A DNA stretch of 16,247 bases, from the NCBI GenBank assembly GCA_033297205.1, contig MU859442.1, positions 1 to 16,247 on the forward strand. The letters are read 5' to 3'. The notes beneath the pieces were generated by a model, which ran no database searches, was not told the DNA's origin, and was given only the letters and a program-made list of their open reading frames with translations. Positions 10,055 to 16,247 of the stretch are shown here, piece after piece. This stretch comes from Pseudoneurospora amorphoporcata (lineage: Eukaryota > Ascomycota > Sordariomycetes > Sordariales > Sordariaceae). The position numbers and the translations under genes are program-made. Positions within the stretch are counted from its first letter, which is position 1. Each line of letters opens with the position of its first letter.

Positions 10055-10214
10055 TAGAGGGAGGCTCGCTGGCACTGCTGGCACCGCTAGCAGTCAGATA
10101 CGTCGATTGCACAGATAAAATCAATAATGTATAGATTAATGTAGAGTGCAGTGCAGTATAGTGAGCTCAATCGAGCTCAATCGGGCGACCTCAATTGAAT
10201 GCGACATGCAAAAG
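10055..10214 (+). other. MULE 3' non-coding region
   Basis: No open frame. It contains short duplications such as GAGCTCAATC twice in tandem (about 10162-10181). This stretch is absent from the deletion derivative, whose joint lies at 10215-10224. Confidence 0.6.
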
Positions 10215-10457
10215 TGCGACCGTGCCGCTAAGTGCCCTATAAGACCGCTATATAAATGCCCTGTAAGAACTGGGTCTGGGTGCAAATTTGGGGGTGCGTG
10301 CGCTGCAGTCTGGAATTTGGGCTTGGCATGGCATGGCAACCTTGAAAGATTGAAATGCCTAGATGTGCTTGGCGAAATTTATGAAAGAATACATCTGCCA
10401 TGGCAGACTTCGAGCGGGTTCGGGTTATGTATAGCGTGCGAGTAGAGTTTTGCCAAT

Positions 10458-10465
10458 TATATTTA
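10458..10465. repeat. left target-site duplication of the MULE derivative
   Basis: TATATTTA directly precedes the inverted repeat terminus GAGAAGCGC. The same eight bases recur at 11216-11223. Confidence 0.75.
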
Positions 10466-10544
10466 GAGAAGCGCTACTCGCACGTTGGCAAAACTCTACT
10501 CGCACGTGGATTTACATTTTTTTCTCATACATAACCTGAACCCG
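10466..10544 (+). repeat. left terminal inverted repeat of the MULE derivative
   Basis: It starts GAGAAGCGCTACTCGCACG and contains two related blocks (CTACTCGCACG twice) about 22 bases apart, so the repeat itself has tandem structure. It pairs with 11137-11215 with few mismatches. Confidence 0.8.
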
Positions 10545-11136
10545 CTCGAAGTCTGCCATGGCAGATGTATTCTTTTATAAATTTCGCCAAGCACATCTAG
10601 GCATTTCAATCTTTCAAGGTTGCTATACTATGCCAAGCCCAGATTTTAGACTGCAGCGTACGCACTCTTAGATTTGTACCCAGATCCAGTTCTTACAGGA
10701 CATTTATATAGCAGTCTTATAGGGCACTTAGCAGCACGGTCGCATGCGCCCGTCAGCTAAGTTACTACATTAGTCATCTACATCGCAATTAGCTAGAGAA
10801 ACGCACAGAAAAATAATAGATCATTCTGTACTATTGACAAATGCTAGCGCTTTGTTTACTTAATAATATCTAATAATGCGCAACGTAGTAGATTGAAGGA
10901 TTATAATGTGGTGATGTATATAATAGTAGTTTAGTAAAGGAAGTAGTGTGATAAAGTACTAGTACTAGTACTAAAAAATTACGAGTTAGACTGTCCAGTC
11001 TGGGCTGGTTTGGGCGCCCAAACTAGGGTAGCCAGTGCAGTACGACTGCAGGGGTCTAAACGTGTACTGGGCTGAAATCTGGGAGCTTAGCGGGCACAGT
11101 ACAACCTAGATGGGTGTGGGACTATAGTAGGTCGCC

Positions 11137-11215
11137 AGGGTTCGGGTTATGTATAGGAAAAAAATGTGGATCCACGTGCGAGTAGAGTTTTGCCAACGTG
11201 CGAGTAGCGCTTCTC
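11137..11215 (-). repeat. right terminal inverted repeat of the MULE derivative
   Basis: It is the reverse complement of the left repeat and ends GCGCTTCTC. It is followed by the second TATATTTA (11216-11223). Confidence 0.8.
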
Positions 11216-11223
11216 TATATTTA

Positions 11224-11580
11224 ATTATTTAATAGAATTTATAATCTTAAATAATTAAAATATTTAATTTTAAGAAATAAATTAATTAAGAATATTTTAT
11301 AACACCTTTAATTATCTATTTTTTTCAAAGTTAAAGTCTTTTTAAAAAACTTATCCTAATCTTTTATTTTGTAATAATAATTCATAAAAACTTATTAGTA
11401 ATTATAATAGTCATATTCTATAGTAAAGCCTAGCTTGTTAGTAATAAAGGAAACTAGTAAGCCAGTCAGAATTGGGACTAAAATTATAGCTAGGGAAATT
11501 ATAATTCTTCGAACCGCTGAAGCCTACGTATTAGCAGTTAGAAAATCTTCAGTAAATTTCAATATAGTCTACTAAAGTTA
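11224..11580. other. AT-rich, RIP-like non-coding tract
   Basis: Long A/T runs, many TA dinucleotides and no usable open frame. It looks like an old repeat degraded by CpA-to-TpA mutation. I recognise no element family. It forms the left flank of the mini LTR element. Confidence 0.6.
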
Positions 11581-11585
11581 GTTAT
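11581..11585. repeat. left target-site duplication of the mini LTR element
   Basis: GTTAT, repeated exactly at 12077-12081 on the other side of the element. Confidence 0.85.
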
Positions 11586-11713
11586 TGTCATGGCGGTAGC
11601 AGACCACTATACTAACTAGGCTATGTTCCTGCAAAAGGATACAAGTAACTGAAGTTGGCAATTCGATTCCTTAAGTGGTTTTATATAGTTGCGACGGCAC
11701 GCTTGCCGTCACA
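11586..11713 (-). repeat. 3' LTR of the mini element
   Basis: 128 bp. On the minus strand it begins with a 7-bp-stem hairpin (11693-11699 with 11704-11710), followed by a TATA-like CTATATAA. It ends with an A-box-like sequence and TGACA. Confidence 0.85.
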
Positions 11714-11724
11714 TTCCCCCCCTT
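11714..11724 (-). other. polypurine tract of the mini element
   Basis: AAGGGGGGGAA on the minus strand, directly before the 3' LTR. Just upstream is an 8-bp-stem hairpin (11732-11739 with 11743-11750), GAGGTTCG paired with CGAACCTC. Confidence 0.8.
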
Positions 11725-11886
11725 ACATTAAGAGGTTCGTCCCGAACCTCAACTCTCCTCTAATGCCAACAGTGCCAGCTAGTAACTGATGCTTAGGGAG
11801 CTGATCGAATCAAATTGGGAGCTCTTAATTAAGGCCGGTACCGTTCTTAGTCATCCAGGATAAGAAGAACCTATATAAGGGTATCT

Positions 11887-11977
11887 AAAAAACTCGAAAG
11901 TTTTTCCAACTACAAGGTTCGAACTTGCAGCCTTTAGCTTCGGTTAAGTGTCACAGCGGTAGCAGACCACTACACTA
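11887..11977 (-). promoter_or_regulatory. Pol III-like A box, B box and T-run spanning the 5' LTR/leader junction
   Basis: On the minus strand TAGTGTAGTGG (11977-11967) fits the A box TRGYNNARNNG, and GTTCGAACC (11924-11916) fits the B box GWTCRANNC, 42 bases apart. A hairpin with a TTCG loop (11905-11888) and a T6 run (11892-11887) follow, as a Pol III terminator would. The D and anticodon arms and the acceptor stem do not pair convincingly, so this is not an intact tRNA gene. A tRNA-derived, SINE-like origin is an inference. Confidence 0.5.
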
Positions 11978-12076
11978 ACTAGGCAATGTTCCTGCAAAAG
12001 GATATAAGTAACTAAAGCTGGCAATTCGGTTCCTTAAGTGGTCTTATATAGTTGCGACGGCACGCTTGCCGTCACA
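11949..12076 (-). repeat. 5' LTR of the mini element
   Basis: 128 bp, the same length and termini as the other copy, with the start hairpin at 12056-12062/12067-12073. On the minus strand it runs into the internal region at 11948. Confidence 0.85.
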
Positions 12077-12081
12077 GTTAT
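12077..12081. repeat. right target-site duplication of the mini LTR element
   Basis: GTTAT, identical to 11581-11585. Confidence 0.85.
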
Positions 12082-12480
12082 CCGTAATTAGACTAGCTCT
12101 AATTCCTAGGATTTCCTTCTAGAAATTAAAGAGCTCCGGCTTTACTAGCTTCGTAGTCTAGATCTTCTAGATACCTTCATTAGTAATATACTATTATAAA
12201 TCGAGACTTATTACCTTAAATTTGAAGCCCTTTTCCTAAAAGAGCTAATCTTTAATCTTAAATAGGGTACTCTCGCCTACTTTAGTAAAATCTTAGTTAA
12301 GAAATATTATTATTTTTATTTTAATATTTATTATATACTATATCCTATTCAGTTTATTATAATTAGTAATAATATGTATAAAACTTTTAATTATATAATA
12401 TAAGTACGTGTAAGGATAATTTAGAAGTAGGAAGAAGATTATATATTATATTAAATTTTGTGTGCCTAGAAATCCCTTAT
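12082..12480. other. AT-rich, RIP-like non-coding tract (right flank of the mini element)
   Basis: Very AT-rich, especially 12290-12460, with no open frame or recognisable domain. It is probably the continuation of 11224-11580, split by the mini element. Composition changes abruptly to gene-like GC near 12480-12500. Confidence 0.6.
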
Positions 12481-13147
12481 AGAAAATCTGGTCAATGCAA
12501 CATACTAGAGACCCGCTAAGTTACATAATCATCACCCTTGCAAGCTCTCATTTCTAGCACAAGCCCTACAGAGCGGCCCCTGACAAGTTGCGCTAAGAAG
12601 AACCCTTGCTCCTCCTGCCCCTCCATGTTCATGACGTGCTCCCAGGCACAGCAACGGCAGCCCTGACCCCACGGCGACAGGCGCGCTGGCAGGCGGGAAG
12701 AGCTGTGAGATCATCCTGAGCTGTTGATGATGGGACTTTTCAGTCTATGCGCCGGAAATAACGGTTCAGTCGGTGCCGGGTCCGGTAAAAGCAAAAGCTT
12801 CAATGCGTGAACCAGGGCAGTTCGACTGGGAGCTCCGTGCGTGGGGCTTCAGCCCACACAAGCTCCTTGAGAGTTTCATCTATAATACTAGGTAGTACGT
12901 AGAGGGAAAGCAACCTCAAGGTGGGAAAAGAACGCTGTTGGTTCAGTTTCCAGCAGTTTGCTTTATCACACAAACGTGCCGGCCCGGGCTGAATTCGCCA
13001 TCGAGTGATCTCCCTGTACATATCCCCTGATTCCCGTTCCCAGCTTGGGAGGCTCACTGCAGGATTGCTCGCCTCTTGCCCTCCTTGCTCGTTCTGCCCC
13101 TCTCTTTCGTCCCTTCCACTCAACTGGTTCACCAATCTAATTACGCC
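12481..13147. other. intergenic region and FKBP promoter
   Basis: Normal base composition. Two short open frames on the minus strand (12532-12714 and 12800-13135) show no family features and the second lies in the presumed FKBP promoter, so I do not call them. No clear TATA box. Pyrimidine-rich sequence precedes the first ATG at 13148. Confidence 0.5.
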
Positions 13148-13892
13148 ATGAACGGGTTAAAGCTTGCGCCCCACCGCCTCAGGGCCGTCGCTCCTCGTCT
13201 TTCCCTCACCCGCACCTCGTTCCTCCCTTGTGTTACCCAGTCTCGGAACTCTTTCCCGTACACCACTCCCCAAACCAACCAAAAACACAACTTCACCACC
13301 ACATCCAGCAAAATGACTATTCCCCAGCTTGACGGTCTCGAGATCGAGGTCCAGCAGGAGGGCCAGGGCAACCGTGAGACCCGCCGTGGTAAGTGTACCT
13401 CAGTTGTACCTGGAGCTGGTTCTAGCTCTGGAGTGCAATTTTCAGCTTCTGCCTCGATGCTCCGCCCGAATCCGACCCTCTTCGCGCATATCTACCTTAT
13501 GAATTACGAGCACCTTACGTTCAGCCCTATGCACTGCGCAAACCAGCAAGCGAGCTATCTTAACTGTGAAGCAAACGTGCTGACTCAATCTTTCCCGTAT
13601 CCCAGGCGACAACGTCGACGTCCACTACAAGGGTGTCCTCACCAACGGCAAGAAGTTCGATGCCAGCTACGACCGTGGCGAGCCCCTCAACTTCACCGTT
13701 GGCCAGGGCCAGGTCATCAAGGGTTGGGATGAGGGTCTTCTCGGCATGAAGATTGGTGAGAAGCGCAAGCTCACCATCGCCCCCAAGCTTGCCTACGGCA
13801 GTCGCGCTGTCGGTGGCATCATCCCCGCCAACTCCACCCTCATCTTTGAGACCGAGCTCGTCGGTATCAAGGGTGTCAAGAAGGGCGAGTAA
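13148..13892 (+). CDS. FPR1: FKBP-type peptidyl-prolyl cis-trans isomerase (FKBP12 class), possible dual mitochondrial/cytosolic forms
   Basis: Two exons (13148-13388 and 13606-13892) encode 175 residues from the first ATG, or 120 from the in-frame ATG at 13313, the usual length of fungal FKBP12. Conserved pocket residues are visible: VHYKG, KKFDAS, the QVIKGWDEG Val-Ile and Trp, LAYG, GIIPANSTLIFETEL. The enzyme speeds prolyl isomerisation, and FKBP12 proteins bind FK506 and rapamycin. The 55-residue N-terminal extension is rich in Arg, Ser and Thr with almost no acidic residues, as in mitochondrial presequences. Both ATGs have a purine at -3 (G at 13148, A at 13313), so leaky scanning could give both forms. 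The gene is free of RIP-like damage despite the repeats to its left. The symbol follows general fungal FKBP12 usage. Confidence 0.92.
13389..13605 (+). other. intron of the FKBP gene
   Basis: 217 bp, GTAAGT...CCCAG, with a CTGAC branch site at 13580-13584 about 21 bases from the acceptor. Splicing joins RR and GDNVDVHYKG in the FKBP fold. Reading through adds residues that do not fit the family. Confidence 0.92.
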
Positions 13893-14197
13893 ATGTATTC
13901 CTCAAAGAATGCATTCATGAGTCTGGGATAGGCGGATTAGCGGAGGAAAGATTGATCATTTTCGGCGTTTATGTGTCTCTTACCGGTGCCGACATGCCCT
14001 GAGCGCTTCTCGAGGCGCGATAGGAGCCGGACAGATACCGTTTGAGTGCCCTATTTAAGGAGGAAATGTTTCACATATAACAGACCCCGTTGGCTGCTTA
14101 CCTCTCTGCTTGCGATTTGCAATTTTTCGAGTGCCCCTAGTGATGAGTACAGGCCGCCTAGCTGTATCGGCGCACATATTGACTTGCGTTCGGTTGG
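13893..14197. other. intergenic region between convergent genes
   Basis: Both genes end here: FKBP stops at 13892 and the flavin-reductase-like gene, on the opposite strand, at 14198. No further open frame or repeat is seen. Poly(A) signals are not clear enough to place. Confidence 0.6.
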
Positions 14198-15398
14198 TTA
14201 AGAGTTTGTCGTTTCGGAATGTGTACTAATCCTACTACTAACCTTCCTCACGGGCTCGTCCTCGTGAGTACTCCTGACTGGACCATGCAGCGGCACTATA
14301 CAGTTCCCCAACTGTCTATACCTCCTGTCCGCATACACCAGTCCAAACTGGTATGGGTCTATATCCCTTCCCTCGGAGTTATCCAGGTTAACAGGATCTA
14401 ACGAGTTCACCTCTTCCCCTTCTTCTGTCCCGCGCCTAACACCAAGCCCCTCGACAATCTCCTCGACCTCTCCTAGCACGATAACGTGATCCCGGACGGG
14501 GATAAAACCCTCCATAGGCTCCTCTAATACCCTGCACCTCATGATATAGAGCACTCCATCCCCGTCCAGCAGAGGCGCCTCCCCATCGTCCCTACGCATA
14601 TCCAAATCCTCGTGGTTGGCAACCACACACCGGCATTCACTCTCCAGCCCCTTGAACACCCGTTCTGGTCCTTCACTGTTCCCCCTGGTCATCCAGTCCG
14701 CAATCGCCGCGCCCGCGATGTCATCCGTAAGGAGGTGGATATTAAACCGCCTGCTGGCGCGCAGCGCGTCCAAGGTTCGGGACGGATGAGTGATGTTGAA
14801 GCTAACAATGGGCGACGGAGAAAGGCCAAGGCATGTGAGAGAGGACATGGTCATGCCACGCATGGTCGGCTTATGAGGCTTGTGCGACTGCGAGGAATGG
14901 GTATGCGTATGCGTGTCGGTAGAGGTGCATACTACGACCGAGTGCGGGAAGAGGCGCATAAGGGAACGGGTTCGTTCGGCAATGGGAGAAAGTTTCTTAT
15001 GGGCGTGCCCGGGTGGGTGATTTGGTCGGTGTGGGGGAGATGGTGACTTGGGCTCGGTAATTGTCCAACTTCGAGCATGGGAGGGTGTGGTGTGGATGGT
15101 TCGAAGAGCTGTTGTAGGTCAACAAGTTAGTTTAATCTTATTCGTCTTCCAAAGTACGGATGACATGTTTCGTCCCATATCAAGAGTGGCTTCGCATAAG
15201 TCATGCTTGCTTACAGAGTTGGCAGGTTTTGGAGTGCTGTCCAGCAGCAACTCGCCATTGTGTCGCCGCCGCTGCCGTCCCGATTGACGGCCGTATGGAT
15301 GACGATGACAGCTTCAGTGACCGCACCGGGCAAATGCCATTGTGATTGCAGATATGCGCTTGCTTGGCAGCGCAGCTCAAGACCCGGCGACCGCTCAT
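14198..15398 (-). CDS. flavin-reductase-like (FMN-binding split barrel) protein, probably mitochondrial
   Basis: The main exon (15108-14198) contains RSLMRLFPHSVVVCTS, then RGMTMSSLTCLGLSPSPIVSFNI, PSRTLDALRAS and FNIHLLTDDIAGAAIADWMTRGN, the core of the flavin reductase-like domain. YADRRYRQLG lies near the end. The frame stays open well upstream of the ATG at 14959, with domain-like residues before it, so I propose exon 1 at 15398-15215 and an intron at 15214-15109; this gives 364 residues. The joined leader has few acidic residues and an RTIHTTP stretch, typical around mitochondrial cleavage sites. Related proteins reduce or bind FMN, but the substrate is unknown. The alternative is a shorter 253-residue form from 14959. 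Domain confidence is high, the 5' model moderate. Confidence 0.8.
15109..15214 (-). other. proposed intron of the flavin-reductase-like gene
   Basis: On the minus strand it starts GTAAGC (15214) and ends ACAACAG (15109), with a perfect ACTAAC branch motif at about 15126-15131, 17 bases before the acceptor. Its removal keeps the frame from the ATG at 15398 into the domain and skips an in-frame TGA near 15121. Confidence 0.65.
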
Positions 15399-15711
15399 TT
15401 CAAGCCCATTGAGCGGCTTCGTAGAAAGTTACTTGAAAAGATGGACAGTCTATGGAAGACTGTCGACTCCGTTGTTGTTGACAAGAGAATGCATACAAAA
15501 GTTCCTTTACCAACCGTTGCCCATCTCAAGCTGTTCTCCGACGGCACTAAAATTGAGGGGAGTCTAGCACTGACGCACTTCAGCGGCCATAGGCCCCTGG
15601 ACACGGCGCCTCACAGGCTCGCTTCAAGGCAAGGGAACTGCGCTTAACAAGCAGGATCTTATCTTATCGGTGATCGGCCCCGCCTGGCGCTGCCCGCGGT
15701 GTCGGCTTTTT
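15399..15711. other. intergenic region, presumed promoter of the flavin-reductase-like gene
   Basis: A short open frame on the plus strand (15342-15647) overlaps exon 1 of the opposite gene and shows no family features, so I do not call it. Two overlapping GATA motifs (CTTATCTTATC, 15658-15668) lie about 260 bases upstream of the proposed start and could bind a GATA factor; this is weak evidence. Confidence 0.45.
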
Positions 15712-15905
15712 TGTCAGATTTACTAGTGTAAACTAGGAACTGGTTGATTGATTCTATCTAGAAACTAGCTGGCTAGCTAATCCGCTCCAGAAGGTCTGGA
15801 GGTGCTTGGGTATCTCAGAAATACTAAGACCTGTAGTCAAGTGACTGGGACCCTCTCTGGGACCTTCTATATTAAGATATAATTTATATTCTACAATTTA
15901 ATATA
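15712..15905 (-). repeat. LTR of another retrotransposon (3' LTR, minus strand)
   Basis: On the plus strand it begins TGTCAGATT and ends near AATTTAATATA, followed at once by CCCCCTCACTTTTAG (15906-15920), the complement of a polypurine tract. So this is a 3' LTR read on the minus strand, about 194 bp. The outer terminus now reads TA where TG is usual, fitting RIP. The short length and start pattern recall Ty1/copia LTRs, but the family is not certain. The end may be off by a few bases. Confidence 0.6.
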
Positions 15906-16247
15906 CCCCCTCACTTTTAGACCTCTCTTGCCTCTTTAAAGTTAAAAGTAAAGCTATTTACAAATATCTTATACTTTTAATCCTAATTTCTTATCTAAAT
16001 CTTTAAAATCAACCTCTTCTAGTCCCGGATTATCCTTCTTCTATAGTAGCACTTCAGCTATACTTAATAAATTTCTAAAACTCTTATATTTTAAAATATT
16101 TAACACCTTCGTTCATTTATGTTTGCTGCAATACCCTAACTAGCCTATGATGATAGTACTAGTATAGGGACGCTACAGTAAACTATACACTTGTAGCTAA
16201 GCGGAGCGGAAGCGGTGGTACGACAGCAGTGCTGAAGGAAGCAGCGT
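15906..16247 (-). mobile_element. degraded internal part of the right-hand retrotransposon, then unknown sequence to the edge
   Basis: After the polypurine tract the sequence is AT-rich to about 16110, with many TA dinucleotides and no open frame. From about 16110 to 16247 composition becomes more balanced and I recognise nothing. Whether the element continues past the window edge or is truncated near 16110 cannot be told. Confidence 0.4.

Larger units (their letters stand above)
6975..10455 (+). mobile_element. Mutator-like element (MULE), 5' end displaced by the gypsy insertion
   Basis: The region comprises a 5' untranslated/subterminal part (6975-7333), a transposase gene, and a 3' non-coding part ending in a terminal inverted repeat fragment (about 10417-10455). 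Its limits are defined by comparison with the inverted deletion derivative at 10466-11215: 6975-7376 matches 11134-10735, and 10215-10455 matches 10744-10486. The outermost 81 bp of the 5' end are missing here and are predicted to lie beyond the 5' LTR of the gypsy element. The 3' terminus differs from the derivative: it lacks a 19-20 bp A-rich segment and the last 20 bp. Confidence 0.85.
10240..10736. repeat. large inverted repeat, facing 3' ends of two MULE copies
   Basis: 10240-10455 is nearly the reverse complement of 10486-10736, with a short spacer of about 30 bases. The innermost 21 bp (10435-10455 against 10486-10506) pair perfectly. Differences between the arms are mainly C/T and G/A transitions. 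Confidence 0.85.
10466..11215 (-). mobile_element. internally deleted, non-autonomous MULE derivative, 750 bp
   Basis: It carries terminal inverted repeats of about 79 bp (10466-10544 and 11137-11215; the first 46 bases are identical) and 8-bp target duplications on both sides. In reverse orientation it consists of the 5' end of the neighbouring MULE up to 7376 fused to its 3' end from 10215. The joint is the decamer TGCGACCGTG (here 10735-10744), present once in the derivative and twice in the full copy. About 2.85 kb, essentially the whole transposase gene, is gone. Compared with the full copy it shows many C-to-T and G-to-A changes, consistent with RIP. Confidence 0.88.
11586..12076 (-). 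mobile_element. complete 491-bp mini LTR retrotransposon (TRIM-like), non-coding
   Basis: Two direct repeats of exactly 128 bp (11586-11713 and 11949-12076) begin TGTGAC and end TGACA on the minus strand (TG...CA). They flank a 235-bp internal region without an open frame. A polypurine tract (11714-11724) adjoins the 3' LTR, and a perfect 5-bp duplication GTTAT bounds the whole. Together these show a single transposed unit rather than chance direct repeats. The LTRs differ at about nine positions, mostly transitions. Its transposition would need proteins from an autonomous element. I see no canonical TGG primer-binding site after the 5' LTR. Confidence 0.88.

Noticed and set aside
10136..10445. 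Open frames of 67 and 99 codons on both strands
   Set aside because: They lie in the MULE 3' non-coding/terminal repeat region and have no conserved features.
11900..11990. Functional tRNA gene on the minus strand
   Set aside because: A and B boxes fit, but the acceptor and anticodon stems do not pair and the A box belongs to a 128-bp repeat present twice. Kept only as a Pol III-like signal.
12800..13135. 111-codon minus-strand open frame upstream of FKBP
   Set aside because: No recognisable family, odd composition, and it occupies the likely FKBP promoter.
13389..13605. Read-through of the FKBP intron as coding sequence
   Set aside because: It has donor, branch and acceptor signals, and splicing restores the conserved FKBP sequence exactly.
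15342..15647. 101-codon plus-strand open frame
   Set aside because: It overlaps the proposed first exon on the other strand and has no family features.
1..16247. CRISPR array, bacterial operon or rRNA genes
   Set aside because: No regularly spaced repeats, no Shine-Dalgarno-linked gene clusters and no rRNA-like sequence; introns and LTR elements show a eukaryotic genome.

Overview
The window comes from a filamentous ascomycete, most likely a sordariomycete. Three things point there: short introns with GT...AG ends and CTRAY-type branch sites, an FKBP12-type protein of the Neurospora kind, and repeats carrying C-to-T and G-to-A changes at CpA/TpG, the pattern of repeat-induced point mutation (RIP). 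About three quarters of the window is mobile DNA in nested layers; two host genes lie in the right third.

Positions 1-6974 hold a Ty3/gypsy chromovirus (gag, then pol with protease, reverse transcriptase, RNase H, integrase and chromodomain, polypurine tract and 3' LTR). Dozens of in-frame TAG/TAA codons stand at what look like former Gln codons. Several zinc-binding or catalytic residues are lost by the same kind of transition. The 5' LTR lies left of the window. The 3' LTR ends inside another element: at 6975 the sequence picks up the 5' subterminal part of a Mutator-like element (MULE), so the retrotransposon appears to have jumped into the MULE.

The MULE (6975-10455) encodes a FAR1-like/DDE/SWIM/AT-hook transposase with one 67-bp intron, broken by a 2-nt frameshift and two TAG codons. 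Next to it, in inverted orientation, is a 750-bp deletion derivative of the same family (10466-11215), flanked by an 8-bp target duplication. Its deletion joint falls on a 10-bp direct repeat present in the full copy. The two copies form a large inverted repeat.

The AT-rich, RIP-like tract 11224-12480 contains a complete 491-bp mini LTR element (11586-12076, minus strand). It has two 128-bp LTRs, a polypurine tract and a perfect 5-bp target duplication, but no coding capacity. Pol III-like A and B boxes and a T6 run span its LTR/leader junction. I consider this the most unusual object in the window.

The host genes converge. One is an FKBP-type prolyl isomerase (plus strand), with an in-frame upstream ATG that would add a mitochondrial-type leader. 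The other is a flavin-reductase-like split-barrel protein (minus strand), for which I propose a first exon and a 106-bp intron. At the right edge another LTR (15712-15905) with an adjacent polypurine tract marks one more retrotransposon, on the minus strand.
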